Assembly: GCF_030435705.1 (NCBI RefSeq)
Contig: NZ_CP129381.1
Coordinates: 310,001-374,000 of the forward strand
Origin: Rhizobium sp. SSA_523
GTDB taxonomy: Bacteria; Pseudomonadota; Alphaproteobacteria; Rhizobiales; Rhizobiaceae
Length of the DNA: 64,000 nucleotides
Reading direction: 5' to 3'
A model generated the notes under the pieces. That model did not search any database. It saw only the letters and a list, made by a program, of their open reading frames with translations, and had not been told where the DNA came from. The position numbers and the translations under genes are program-made. Of the stretch, positions 9,500 through 18,042 are shown one piece after another; position 1 is the first letter of the stretch; every line of letters starts with the position of its first letter.

Positions 9500-10414
9500 C
9501 TATGCTTGCGGTGGATGGTGACGCCGCCAGTGGTGGGCGATAGCGGAGCGGGTGGTGACCCACACCGCATCGCCGTGGCTGGCAACGTGGTCGAGAAAGC
9601 GTTTCAGGCCCGAGGCGCGGCCCGGATGTCCGGCTATGCGCAAATGCAGGCCGACAGACATCATTTTCGGCGCGGTTGCGCCCTCCGAAAGCAGCATGTC
9701 GAAGCTCTCGCGCAGCATGCGGAAGAATGCTTCGCCGCTGTCGATGCTGCCGCGCATGAATTTGGCATCGTTATTGGTCAGGCTATAGGGGACCACAAGA
9801 TGGCTCTTGCCATCGACGTCACGCCAGTAGGGCAATTCGTCATTGTAGGCATCGCTGTCGTAGAGAAAGCTGCCATTCTCGCTGAGCAATTGCCGCGTGT
9901 TCATGCTCGGCCCGTAACGGCAATACCAGCCTTCCGGCTGGCGCCCGGTGGTTTCCCGAATGGAGGCAAGGGTGCGGGCAATGCGCTCCCTCTCCTCGTC
10001 GCGCGTCAGGCCGCGATGGTGTTCCCAGCGGTAACCATGGGCGCAGACATCGAAAAGCGTGGTCTCGCGAATATGAGCCGCGATCGCCGGATTGCGTTCG
10101 AGCGCCAGAGCGCATGCCATGATGGTGGCCGGCATGCCGCGCTCCTGGAAGAGCCGGACAAGGCGCCAATAGCCGACGCGGCTGCCATATTCGAACATCG
10201 ATTCCGCCGCCAGGTCCCGGCCGGGAAACTGGCCCGAGGCGCCCTCGGTCAGGGCGGATTCGGTTTGCGCGTCGCCATCCTCGATGGAGGGCTCCGAACC
10301 CTCTTCGACATTTATGACGAAGTTGAGCGCGAGCTTCGCGCCTGAGGGCCATTTCGGATCGGGCGGGTTCCTGCCGTAGCCCTCGAAGTTGCGGTCCGGA
10401 TGGCGGTTCTGCAT
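9500..10414 (-). CDS. puuE: PuuE-type allantoinase (polysaccharide-deacetylase fold)
   Basis: A 304-residue member of the PuuE branch of the NodB/polysaccharide-deacetylase fold; this family hydrolyses allantoin to allantoate. Family signatures include LNFVINVEEGSE with IEDGD, AHGYRWEHH, YDSDAYNDELPYW, VPYSLTNNDAKF and MMSVGLHLRIAGHPGR. The usual TGRxSPNTR stretch reads CRYGPSMNTR, a small divergence. Its ATG shares a base with the stop of the preceding allA gene (TGATG), so the two are co-translated. No allantoate amidohydrolase is seen nearby, so the pathway is incomplete in this window. Confidence 0.82.
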   Translation of the reverse strand: MQNRHPDRNFEGYGRNPPDPKWPSGAKLALNFVINVEEGSEPSIEDGDAQTESALTEGASGQFPGRDLAAESMFEYGSRVGYWRLVRLFQERGMPATIMACALALERNPAIAAHIRETTLFDVCAHGYRWEHHRGLTRDEERERIARTLASIRETTGRQPEGWYCRYGPSMNTRQLLSENGSFLYDSDAYNDELPYWRDVDGKSHLVVPYSLTNNDAKFMRGSIDSGEAFFRMLRESFDMLLSEGATAPKMMSVGLHLRIAGHPGRASGLKRFLDHVASHGDAVWVTTRSAIAHHWRRHHPPQA

Positions 10415-10893
10415 CAGGCGCTCTCCTCGGACGTGACATGGAAGGGCTCGTCCAGCGGGAAGAAGACATCGGTATCGGGTGCCGCCTCGCCCATGGCCAT
10501 GGTCACGACGAATTCCGACGGCAGGTCGAGCACCGACATTCCCGCGTGCCAGACGTTGCGGCGGTACAAGATCCCCTGGCCGGGCTTGGAGACAAAGGCT
10601 CGCAGATCCGATCGATCCGGCGAACCATCCGCAAGCGAGGGGCAGACGACGATCAGCATGCGCTGGCCCGAAAGCGGAAAGAATGCCTGGTCCGAATGCG
10701 GGTGGCGCTCCATCCGGTCGATCTCGAACGGGAAGGAGATGGCTTCGGCCACCTTTGTCACCCAGAATGTCTGGGCAAGTCCGTCGCTGCCGTGGAGCGG
10801 GAAATAATGGCGACGTTCGTGTCCCCGATGGGCAATCACTTCACCGAATCCCAGAAAGGCCTCCGCGGTCAGTGGGCTGGGTTGCAAATTCAC
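10414..10893 (-). CDS. allA: Ureidoglycolate lyase (AllA family)
   Basis: About 159 residues, cupin-like. The family splits ureidoglycolate into glyoxylate and urea. Recognisable stretches are PLTAEAFLGFGEVI near the N-terminus, HPHSDQAFFPLSGQRMLIVV, and GILYRRNVWHAGM near the C-terminus. A longer frame begins with TTG at 10911, but GTG at 10893 has GGAG six bases before it and gives the normal family N-terminus. It is the first gene of the leftward operon, divergent from a GntR regulator, and overlaps puuE by one base. Confidence 0.82.
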   Translation of the reverse strand: MNLQPSPLTAEAFLGFGEVIAHRGHERRHYFPLHGSDGLAQTFWVTKVAEAISFPFEIDRMERHPHSDQAFFPLSGQRMLIVVCPSLADGSPDRSDLRAFVSKPGQGILYRRNVWHAGMSVLDLPSEFVVTMAMGEAAPDTDVFFPLDEPFHVTSEESA

Positions 10894-10931
10894 GAGGCAC
10901 TCCGTCTGCAAATGCGTTATGCTGATGGTGA

Positions 10932-10985
10932 ATACCGCTGGTATCCCAAGCGGATCCTGATGGGATTTTTATAGAAGAATATTCT
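10932..10985. promoter_or_regulatory. Candidate operators in the allA/gntR divergent region
   Basis: Two perfect palindromes lie just upstream of allA: ATACC-GCT-GGTAT at 10932-10944, typical in shape of GntR/FCD operators, and AGAATATTCT at 10976-10985. The whole 237-bp space 10894-11130 serves both the leftward operon and the rightward GntR gene. The binding protein is presumably that GntR protein. Confidence 0.5.
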
Positions 10986-11130
10986 GGTGTAAAGAGATTC
11001 ATCGCGCCGCAGCATAAATTGTCGTGAACGGACGGAGAGAGCGCCACGACTGGCATTCCGCCGCGGGCTGGATTAACGAGGATAGTTGTTGCGTGGCTCG
11101 CGGCACACGCAAACAGTGGGGAGAGAGCAT

Positions 11131-11799
11131 ATGGCCGAGGCTAGCGAAATGGTCACAATGGCAGGCAAGAAGACAGTGAGCTTGACAGAGCAAGCCTATC
11201 AATATGTCCGCAGCCTCATCCTGGCGCAGGAATTGCAGCCGGGCGAGGTGTTTACCGAACGGGCGCTCGCCGATCAGCTGAACGCGTCGCGAACCCCCAT
11301 GCGCGCCGCCATCAACCGGCTGGTGGGCGAGGGGCTGGTGGAGCGCCTGTCCAATGGCACCATCGTCATCAAACAGGTGGCGATCGAGGAGCTGATGGAT
11401 ATCCTTATCATCCGCCGCATGCTGGAGGGTGAGGCTGCAGCCCAGGCCGCACAACGCCATGGTCCCGCAAGTCTCGACGCGATCTTGCAGAAGAGCCGCG
11501 AGGTGGCGGCCAATCCGGAAATGGAGCTCGAGCCCTTCTGGAAATATGATGACGATTTCCACGAATTCATCGCCGAGGCCAGCGGTCGGCCAATCCTGAA
11601 GCAATATGTTCAGAATATTCGTCAGCGTGCCCGCATGTGCCATGTGGTGCGGATGGAAAAGAATTTCGAACACCAGGCCATGGAGCACATTGCCGTGCTG
11701 GAGGCTATCGCAGCCGGCGATGCCAGCCGCGCGCGGGCTGCAATGGAAGCGCATGTCGATGGCGTGAGAGACCGGTTCGTCCGCTGGTATTTCGCCTGA
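11131..11799 (+). CDS. GntR/FadR-family transcriptional regulator with FCD ligand domain
   Basis: A 222-residue regulator: winged HTH at about residues 15-80 (TERALADQLNASRTPMRAAINRLVGEGLVE) and an all-helical FCD effector domain with the metal-binding pattern D..H (DDDFHEFI) and later His residues (EHIAVLEAI, EAHVDGV). ATG at 11131 follows GGGGAGA; a TTG-started extension is less likely. Divergent from the allA-puuE-ABC operon, so it most likely controls that operon in response to a carboxylate or ureide intermediate. Confidence 0.88.
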   Translation: MAEASEMVTMAGKKTVSLTEQAYQYVRSLILAQELQPGEVFTERALADQLNASRTPMRAAINRLVGEGLVERLSNGTIVIKQVAIEELMDILIIRRMLEGEAAAQAAQRHGPASLDAILQKSREVAANPEMELEPFWKYDDDFHEFIAEASGRPILKQYVQNIRQRARMCHVVRMEKNFEHQAMEHIAVLEAIAAGDASRARAAMEAHVDGVRDRFVRWYFA

Positions 11800-12054
11800 G
11801 GCCAAGCGGCGTCTGCGGGCGGGAGCGACCTCTAGGGCGCTCACCACTAACCAGGGATTGCACGGCCTGGCGGCCCTGCGGCTTCCTAGCCGACAAGGTC
11901 GCACGACGCCGCCGCTCAGGGCCTGGCGATATGCGTCGGGCAGGTCGGGTCGACGGCATGTCGGGGAGCAAGAGCGCCAGGGCCAAAGTGCAGGGGCGAA
12001 CCATTTCAACGGTCACGCGTTTGCGATGGAGCACTCTCTCCACAGGAAACCGCC

Positions 12055-12879
12055 ATGTCCCGGACACCCAATTTCGAACATCTCGCGAGGTCCGGTTACG
12101 CGGCCCGCGGGGTGGTCTTCCTCCTGATCGCCGCGCTTGCCCTTCTCTCGGGTGTCGCCGGCGGCGAGCCCGATTCCAAGTCTGCCGTCGCAAGCGTGCT
12201 GGAGCAGCCGCTCGGCCGCTTATGGGTGGCGCTGATCGGCTTCGGCCTTCTCGGCTTCGTTGCCTGGCGGCTGGCGCAAGCGCTGGCCGATAGCGACGGT
12301 CACGGAAAGGACTGGAAGGGGCTGATCATCCGCCTGGCCATGCTCGGCAGCGCCTTCACCTATATCGGCCTTGCCGTCTTCGCCCTCAGCCATGCCATTC
12401 TCGGAACGGGTGGCAGCGGCGGGTCCGGCGAAAAAGGCCTGGCCAGCTGGGTCATGGGGATGCCGTTCGGCTCCTATCTGGTGATCCTGATCGGCATCGG
12501 CTTCATCATCGGCGGGATGGTCACCTCCTGGAAGGGCATCACCCGGCGGTTCGAGCGATATCTGCAGATCCCGAGCGCCAGGCAGATCGTCACGTGGATC
12601 TGCATTTACGGCCTGGTCGCCCGGGGCGTCGTGTTTGCCATCACCGGCGTTCTCTTTGCCTATGCCGGCTTTGCCGTCGATGCCGAGCAGGCAGGCAGCA
12701 TTGCCGATGCCCTGGCATCCCTCAGGCAGCTGCCCTTCGGTGGTGTTCTCTACATCATTCTTGCGGCAGGGCTCGCAGCCTTCGGTCTCTACAATATGGT
12801 CGAGGCGCGCTACCGGGTGGTGCGCGGACCTTCCGTCTCCGACTTCAAGCGGCCCTTCGAGAAGACCCTGAACGCCTGA
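12055..12879 (+). CDS. DUF1206 multi-pass membrane protein
   Basis: A 274-residue inner-membrane protein built of three similar two-helix repeats, each beginning with a pattern like ARSGYAARGVVFLLI (also FTYIGLAVFAL and YGLVARGVVFAITG), which is the DUF1206 arrangement. Ends with a short cytoplasmic tail. AGGAAA precedes the ATG. Function of the family is unknown. The 255 bp upstream (11800-12054) hold no gene. Downstream, regulatory palindromes and the DUF1236 gene follow, so both may belong to an envelope-stress set. Confidence 0.8.
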   Translation: MSRTPNFEHLARSGYAARGVVFLLIAALALLSGVAGGEPDSKSAVASVLEQPLGRLWVALIGFGLLGFVAWRLAQALADSDGHGKDWKGLIIRLAMLGSAFTYIGLAVFALSHAILGTGGSGGSGEKGLASWVMGMPFGSYLVILIGIGFIIGGMVTSWKGITRRFERYLQIPSARQIVTWICIYGLVARGVVFAITGVLFAYAGFAVDAEQAGSIADALASLRQLPFGGVLYIILAAGLAAFGLYNMVEARYRVVRGPSVSDFKRPFEKTLNA

Positions 12880-12896
12880 CCCCTTTCCGTCCCATC

Positions 12897-12959
12897 GGAC
12901 CAAAGTCCCTGGTGGGGACTGAGGTCCCTGCCGCGGAACGGAAGAAGAGGATGCTCGTT
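12897..12959 (+). promoter_or_regulatory. Two DevR/DosR-like boxes followed by an EcfG-type promoter
   Basis: Box 1 GGACCAAAGTCC (12897-12908) and box 2 GGGAC-TGAG-GTCCC (12915-12928) are near-palindromes whose centres lie 19 bp apart. Immediately downstream is GGAAC (12935-12939), a 16-base spacer and CGTT (12956-12959), matching the EcfG/RpoE2 general-stress promoter pattern. They precede the GTG start of the DUF1236 gene at 12994. Matching palindromes recur at 33398-33430. Confidence 0.6.
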
Positions 12960-12993
12960 GTCTGGTCGGTACAACAGGAACAGGAGAAACATC

Positions 12994-13389
12994 GTGTATA
13001 ACAAGCTGTTTGTCGCCGTCGGAGCGCTTGCTCTTCTTTCGGGCCAGGCCATGGCGCAGTCATCCACCGTCAATGGCGCTGCCGGTGGCGCAGTCACAGG
13101 TGCGATCGTCGGCGGTCCCGTCGGTGCGGCCGTTGGTGGCGTGGTCGGCGCTATCGCCGGCACGGCGATCGATCCGCCGCCGCAGCAGGTCGTGACCTAT
13201 GTACGCGAGGCTCCCATGCCGAGCACCCCGGTCGTGGTGCAGGAGCAGGTGGTTGTCGGCAAGGCTCTGCCGTCCACCGTCGTGGTGACGCCGGTTCCGG
13301 AAAACCCGACCTATGGCTATGCCGTGGTGAATGAACGCCGCGTCATCGTCGAGCCGTCGACGCGTCAGGTCGTTCAGATCATCGACTGA
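12994..13389 (+). CDS. DUF1236-type secreted protein
   Basis: A 131-residue exported protein. GTG at 12994 is chosen because AGGAGA lies six bases before it and the resulting N-terminus is a clean signal peptide ending in SGQAMAQ; an ATG-started frame at 12958 adds an Arg/Asn-rich stretch. After the signal comes a Gly/Ala/Val glycine-zipper-like segment (GGAVTGAIVGGPVGAAVGGV), then a Pro/Val-rich region and a C-terminal YGYAVVNERRVIVEPSTRQVVQIID, the DUF1236-like hallmark. Probable periplasmic or outer-membrane-associated envelope protein; function unknown. Candidate stress promoter and DevR-like boxes lie just upstream. Confidence 0.8.
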   Translation: MYNKLFVAVGALALLSGQAMAQSSTVNGAAGGAVTGAIVGGPVGAAVGGVVGAIAGTAIDPPPQQVVTYVREAPMPSTPVVVQEQVVVGKALPSTVVVTPVPENPTYGYAVVNERRVIVEPSTRQVVQIID

Positions 13390-13394
13390 TGCCA

Positions 13395-13429
13395 AAGGGG
13401 AGGCGCATGTTTTGCATGCGCCTCCCCTT
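13395..13429 (+). terminator. Strong stem-loop after the DUF1236 gene
   Basis: Perfect 15-bp stem (arms 13395-13409 and 13415-13429, GC-rich core GGGGAGGCGCATG) with a 5-base TTTTG loop, five bases after the stop codon. The arms end in AA/TT and only a short pyrimidine stretch follows. Confidence 0.8.
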
Positions 13430-14164
13430 CGTTCGTCTTCTTCCTGATCGCATATTCCAATTCCAAGCATGTGCCGCGAGGCCCGGTTTCCCGGTAACCC
13501 GTCAGGCGGCTGCCTCGCTCATTCGCCGTAACACGGCTGCAGGCACGTTCCCGCCGCATTGCATTCTCCCCGCTCTCCACAAGCACGAGCCTGACGACCA
13601 ACCCCTTCCGCCTGCCGGCGAACAAGGCTGGTTTCCTGCGGCGACCTCTGTTCACGGCATTGTGCGCCATTGCGCTTGCACTTCCCGCATTCGTCGTTCC
13701 ATTTCTAGATCCGCACATCTCCGACGCCGAAGGGCTCAGATCACGTCCTCCCGTCGAGCTATATGACCTAAGCTTTGCGCCCACAGGTCATTTCGAAAGC
13801 GCGGAAGTTTCGTTTGACATTCGTTGTAGGTTCGCTTTAGGTTGTTTTGCGAGCGTTATTCGGCGATTTTCGCCGTATACTGCTTCGGGCCTGTGCTTGT
13901 AGATTTATTGAAAGAGGTTCATGTTCTTTGCTTCCCGTTTCGAATGGGGAGCGCGCCATTGCGTGCCTTGGGAGGGGCGTTTGACTGATGTCCGCATGGT
14001 TCGACCTGCCGTTACACTGCGATTGTCTTGGCTGCGCAAGGGGTGTTTTGCCCGCGGCGCATCGCTGATCCGGTTGCGGGCAGAGAGTTGGCGGTTGGCT
14101 CGGCGCGTCTTTGCGGTGAGCCGCCCCGGTCATGACTGCGAGGGTTGGGAGGCCCGAGTTATCG
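13430..14164. other. 735-bp non-coding stretch upstream of the glycerol importer
   Basis: No convincing gene is seen. A short frame at 13660-13902 starts with a hydrophobic run but has no family resemblance, and another at 13921-14205 has a plausible Shine-Dalgarno but no recognisable product. The useful content is the phased repeat operator at 13809-13852 and a roughly 300-base leader before glpS. In related rhizobial loci glpR/glpD occupy this position; here they are absent. Confidence 0.5.
13809..13852 (+). promoter_or_regulatory. Four 11-bp-phased repeats over a -35 element; candidate GlpR (DeoR) operator
   Basis: TTCG cores start at 13809, 13820 and 13831 and a degenerate TTGT at 13842, exactly 11 bp apart, so all face one side of the helix. 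Unit sequences are TTCGTTTGACA, TTCGTTGTAGG, TTCGCTTTAGG. A TTGACA (-35-like, 13814-13819) lies inside the array. DeoR-family repressors such as GlpR commonly bind direct TTCG-type repeats, so repression of the glp operon in the absence of glycerol 3-phosphate is the likely role. Confidence 0.55.
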
Positions 14165-15247
14165 ATGCTGGAATTGCGCGACGTTTCGAAAATCGTGGGG
14201 CGTGACGTCCATATTCATGCGACGCACCTCACGCTTCACCGTGGAACGTTGAATGTCCTTCTGGGGCCGACGCTGTCCGGCAAGACGTCGTTGATGCGGC
14301 TGATGGCCGGATTGGATCGCCCGACCAGCGGCGCGATCGTTTTCGACGGGCAGGATGTTACCCATTTGCCGGTCCAGAAGCGCAATGTCGCCATGGTGTA
14401 CCAGCAATTCATCAATTATCCGGCGCTGACCGTCTATGAGAATATCGCATCGCCCATGCGGATCGCCGGCAAGGATGCCGCAGCGATCGACCGGGAGGTT
14501 CGCAAGGCGGCAGATCTGCTGCGACTGACGCCTTACCTTGATCGCACGCCACTCAGCCTGTCCGGCGGACAGCAGCAGCGAACGGCTCTTGCCCGCGCCA
14601 TCGTCAAGAATGCCAATCTCGTCCTTCTCGACGAGCCTCTGGCCAATCTCGATTACAAGCTGCGCGAGGAATTGCGCGAGGAACTGCCGAAGATCTTCGC
14701 CCAGTCAGGTGCGATCTTCGTTTATGCCACCACCGAACCGTCCGAGGCGCTGCTGCTTGGCGGCAATACGGCGACGCTGAGCGAAGGGCGAGTGACGCAG
14801 TTCGGCAGGACCATCGACGTCTATCGCAAACCTGCCGATCTTCGAACCGCGAAGACCTTCGCCGATCCGCCGCTGAACACGATCGACCTGGTGCGCGACG
14901 GCGACAGGCTCCTGCTCGGCGGAGTGGCCGTGCTGCCGGTTCCTGCGCATCTCGGCAACGTTCCGGCAGGACCGGTGACGATCGCCTTCCACCCGCATCA
15001 TTTGTCGCTCAAAGCCGGGCCTTCGACCCATGGGCTTTCCGCGCGAACACAACTTTCGGAACTGGCCGGCTCGGAGAGTTTCATCCATGTCAGCTTTGCC
15101 GAGCGGAAATGGGTTCTGTTGACCCATGGCATCCACGATATCGAGGAGGATCGCGCGCTCGAGATTTATCTCGATACCCGTCACCTGATGGCATTCGACC
15201 CGGCGACCGGCCGGTCGCTGGCCGATGCCAGCCGTGAAGCAGCGTGA
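14165..15247 (+). CDS. glpS: Glycerol ABC importer ATPase GlpS
   Basis: A 360-residue ATPase of the MalK/UgpC group and the first gene of the glpSTPQ-DUF2160-glpV importer operon known from Rhizobium leguminosarum. Walker A GPTLSGKTS, signature LSGGQQQRTALARAI, Walker B LVLLDEPLANLD and a C-terminal OB-fold regulatory domain are visible. The H-loop, normally THDQ, reads TTEPSEAL, so the catalytic switch His is missing. ATG at 14165 (GGGAGG upstream) gives the family N-terminus MLELRDVSK. GlpT has the complementary defect, suggesting an asymmetric ATPase pair. Confidence 0.88.
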   Translation: MLELRDVSKIVGRDVHIHATHLTLHRGTLNVLLGPTLSGKTSLMRLMAGLDRPTSGAIVFDGQDVTHLPVQKRNVAMVYQQFINYPALTVYENIASPMRIAGKDAAAIDREVRKAADLLRLTPYLDRTPLSLSGGQQQRTALARAIVKNANLVLLDEPLANLDYKLREELREELPKIFAQSGAIFVYATTEPSEALLLGGNTATLSEGRVTQFGRTIDVYRKPADLRTAKTFADPPLNTIDLVRDGDRLLLGGVAVLPVPAHLGNVPAGPVTIAFHPHHLSLKAGPSTHGLSARTQLSELAGSESFIHVSFAERKWVLLTHGIHDIEEDRALEIYLDTRHLMAFDPATGRSLADASREAA

Positions 15248-15257
15248 GGGAGAGCCG

Positions 15258-16328
15258 ATGGCACGCATCAATCTCAACCATATCCGCCACGCCTACAGCG
15301 CCAAGGCTGCTGCTGCCGGCGATTATGCCCTCAAGGAAGTGCATCACGAATGGGCGGATGGTGGCGCCTATGCGCTGCTCGGCCCTTCGGGATGCGGCAA
15401 GACGACACTGCTCAACATCATTTCCGGGCTGCTTTATCCTTCCGAGGGCCGGATAGAGTTCGATGGCCAGGACGTGACGGATCTTCCGACGGAAAAACGC
15501 AATATCGCGCAGGTCTTCCAGTTCCCCGTCATCTACGACACGATGACCGTCTACGACAACCTGGCCTTTCCGCTGCGCAACCGGCAGGTTCCCGAAGCCG
15601 AGGTCAAGCGCCGGGTCGACCATATCCTCGACATGATCGATCTCGCCTCCATGGCCTCCAAGAAGGCGCAGGGACTGACGGCGGACCAGAAGCAGAAGAT
15701 CTCGCTGGGGCGCGGCCTCGTGCGCTCCGATGTGAGCGCCATCCTCTTCGACGAGCCGCTGACGGTGATCGACCCACACATGAAATGGGTTCTGCGCTCC
15801 CAGCTCAAGCGGCTTCACCGGCAATCCGGCTTCACCATGGTCTATGTCACGCATGACCAGACGGAGGCGCTTACCTTTGCCGACAAGGTCGTCGTCATGC
15901 ATGACGGCCAGATCGTCCAGATCGGGACACCGGCGGATCTTTTCGAGCGGCCGATGCACACTTTCGTCGGCTATTTCATCGGGTCGCCTGGCATGAACGT
16001 CATGCCCGTGGAGATCGATGGGGCGCAGGCAAGGCTCGGCGACCAGGTGATCGCGCTCGCCGGACGGCCGCGGATCAAGACGACCGATCGCTTGGAACTC
16101 GGCATTCGCCCGGAATTCCTGCAGCTTGGCCGGGAAGGCATGCCGGTCCGCGTGGTGAAGGTGGAAGACATCGGCCGCCAGAAGATCGTCCGCGCCATTT
16201 TCGAGGGGCATCCGCTCGCGATCGTCGTGCCGGAGGACCAGCCGATACCGGAGGATGCGCGGCTGAGCTTCAAGACAGACGCCATCGGCATCTATGCCGG
16301 ATCCTGGCGCGCCGAGATGGAGGGCTGA
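15258..16328 (+). CDS. glpT: Glycerol ABC importer ATPase GlpT
   Basis: A 356-residue MalK-like ATPase, partner of GlpS. Walker A GPSGCGKTT, Walker B AILFDEPLTVID and a canonical H-loop VTHDQTEAL are present, but the ABC signature is LTADQKQKISLGRGL instead of LSGGQ. The C-terminal domain is MalK-like. ATG at 15258 follows GGGAGAG; it starts 10 bp after glpS stops, so the two are co-transcribed. With GlpS it should form one intact and one degenerate ATP site. Confidence 0.88.
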   Translation: MARINLNHIRHAYSAKAAAAGDYALKEVHHEWADGGAYALLGPSGCGKTTLLNIISGLLYPSEGRIEFDGQDVTDLPTEKRNIAQVFQFPVIYDTMTVYDNLAFPLRNRQVPEAEVKRRVDHILDMIDLASMASKKAQGLTADQKQKISLGRGLVRSDVSAILFDEPLTVIDPHMKWVLRSQLKRLHRQSGFTMVYVTHDQTEALTFADKVVVMHDGQIVQIGTPADLFERPMHTFVGYFIGSPGMNVMPVEIDGAQARLGDQVIALAGRPRIKTTDRLELGIRPEFLQLGREGMPVRVVKVEDIGRQKIVRAIFEGHPLAIVVPEDQPIPEDARLSFKTDAIGIYAGSWRAEMEG

Positions 16329-16331
16329 GAC

Positions 16332-17201
16332 ATGGGAAAGACCTGGAACAACAAAGCCTGGTTCATGGTGCTGCCCGTGCTTGTGCTGGTCGCCTTCTCC
16401 GCGGTGATCCCTCTCATGACGGTGGTGAACTACTCGGTCCAGGATACGTTCGGCAACAACCAGTTCTTCTGGGCGGGCACCGACTGGTTCGTGCAGATCC
16501 TGCATTCCGCCCGCTTCTGGGATGCTCTGGCGCGCAACCTGTTTTTTTCCGGCGTGATCCTGGCAATCGAGGTGCCGCTCGGCATCCTGATCGCCCTGAA
16601 CATGCCGAAGAAGGGGCCGGGCGTGCCGGTTTGCCTCGTTTTGATGGCGCTGCCGCTCCTGATCCCCTGGAACGTGGTCGGCACGATCTGGCAGGTCTTC
16701 GGCCGCGTCGATATCGGGCTGCTCGGCTATGTGTTGAACAGCCTCGGCGTGGATTACAATTATACGCAGGACTCAGTCGATGCCTGGGCCACCATCATCG
16801 TCATGGATGTCTGGCACTGGACGAGCCTTGTCGTCCTGTTGTGCTATGCCGGCCTCGTCTCCATTCCGGATGCCTATTACCAGGCGGCGAAAATCGACGG
16901 GGCGTCGCGCTGGTCGGTCTTCCGCTATATCCAGTTGCCCAAGATGAAGCGCGTGCTTTTGATCGCGGTTCTCCTGCGCTTCATGGACAGCTTCATGATC
17001 TATACCGAGCCTTTCGTCGTCACCGGCGGCGGTCCGGGCAATTCCACCACATTCCTGTCGATCGACCTGGTGAAAATGGCGGTCGGCCAGTTCGATCTTG
17101 GGCCGGCCGCGGCCATGTCGATCATCTATTTCCTGATCATCCTGCTGCTGTCATGGGTCTTCTACACCGTCATGACGCAGAGCGATGAAAACCCGTCGTG
17201 A
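16332..17201 (+). CDS. glpP: Glycerol ABC importer permease GlpP
   Basis: A 289-residue MalF-type inner-membrane permease with about six helices and EAA loop PDAYYQAAKIDGASRWSVF. It starts 3 bp after glpT stops. Together with GlpQ it forms the channel for glycerol uptake; the assignment rests on the conserved gene order with two ATPases, a DUF2160 protein and the large binding protein. Confidence 0.88.
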   Translation: MGKTWNNKAWFMVLPVLVLVAFSAVIPLMTVVNYSVQDTFGNNQFFWAGTDWFVQILHSARFWDALARNLFFSGVILAIEVPLGILIALNMPKKGPGVPVCLVLMALPLLIPWNVVGTIWQVFGRVDIGLLGYVLNSLGVDYNYTQDSVDAWATIIVMDVWHWTSLVVLLCYAGLVSIPDAYYQAAKIDGASRWSVFRYIQLPKMKRVLLIAVLLRFMDSFMIYTEPFVVTGGGPGNSTTFLSIDLVKMAVGQFDLGPAAAMSIIYFLIILLLSWVFYTVMTQSDENPS

Positions 17202-17211
17202 GGAGGCAGCC

Positions 17212-18030
17212 ATGAACACCAGCAAGAGCCGCCGCAGCTTCGGCTTCCTCATCCCGACGCTCTACATCGTCTTCCTGCTCCTGCCGATCTACTGGCTGGC
17301 GAATATGAGCTTCAAGACCAATACCGAAATCCTCGGCGCCCTGTCGCTGTGGCCGCGCGATCCGACCCTGAACAATTACCGGGTGATCTTCACCGATCCG
17401 TCCTGGTATGGCGGGTACATCAATTCCATCATCTACGTTGCGCTGAATACGGTGATCTCGGTCACCGCGGCATTGCCGGCGGCCTACGCCTTTTCCCGCT
17501 ACCGCTTTCTTGGCGACAAGCACCTGTTTTTCTGGCTCCTGACCAACCGGATGGCGCCTCCGGCCGTCTTTGCCCTGCCGTTCTTCCAGCTCTATTCCGC
17601 CTTCGGGCTGATCGACACGCATATTGCCGTCGCTCTGGCGCACTGCCTGTTCAACGTGCCGCTGGCGGTCTGGATCCTTGAGGGCTTCATGTCCGGGGTG
17701 CCGAAGGAAATCGACGAAACCGCCTATATCGACGGCTACAGCTTCCCGCGCTTCTTCACCAAGATCTTCATGCCGTTGATCGCCTCGGGCGTGGGCGTTG
17801 CCGCCTTCTTCTGCTTCATGTTCTCCTGGGTCGAACTGCTGATCGCCCGGACCCTGACGACCACGGACGCGAAGCCGATTGCCGCGACCATGACCCGCAC
17901 GGTCTCCGCGTCCGGCATGGACTGGGGCGTGCTGGCGGCCGCGGGCGTGCTGACCATCATTCCCGGCGCGCTGGTGATCTATTTCGTCCGCAATTACATC
18001 GCCAAGGGCTTTGCCCTTGGTCGTGTTTGA
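17212..18030 (+). CDS. glpQ: Glycerol ABC importer permease GlpQ
   Basis: A 272-residue MalG-type permease with EAA loop PKEIDETAYIDGYSFPRFF. AGGAGG sits just before ATG at 17212, which follows the glpP stop by 10 bp. Not to be confused with glycerophosphodiester phosphodiesterase, which shares the symbol glpQ in enterobacteria. Confidence 0.88.
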   Translation: MNTSKSRRSFGFLIPTLYIVFLLLPIYWLANMSFKTNTEILGALSLWPRDPTLNNYRVIFTDPSWYGGYINSIIYVALNTVISVTAALPAAYAFSRYRFLGDKHLFFWLLTNRMAPPAVFALPFFQLYSAFGLIDTHIAVALAHCLFNVPLAVWILEGFMSGVPKEIDETAYIDGYSFPRFFTKIFMPLIASGVGVAAFFCFMFSWVELLIARTLTTTDAKPIAATMTRTVSASGMDWGVLAAAGVLTIIPGALVIYFVRNYIAKGFALGRV

Positions 18031-18042
18031 AGGGAGGTTGCG

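Noticed and set aside
13660..14205. Two short plus-strand frames before glpS
   Set aside because: Neither has family resemblance or a convincing combination of start site and codon pattern; one overlaps the operator array.
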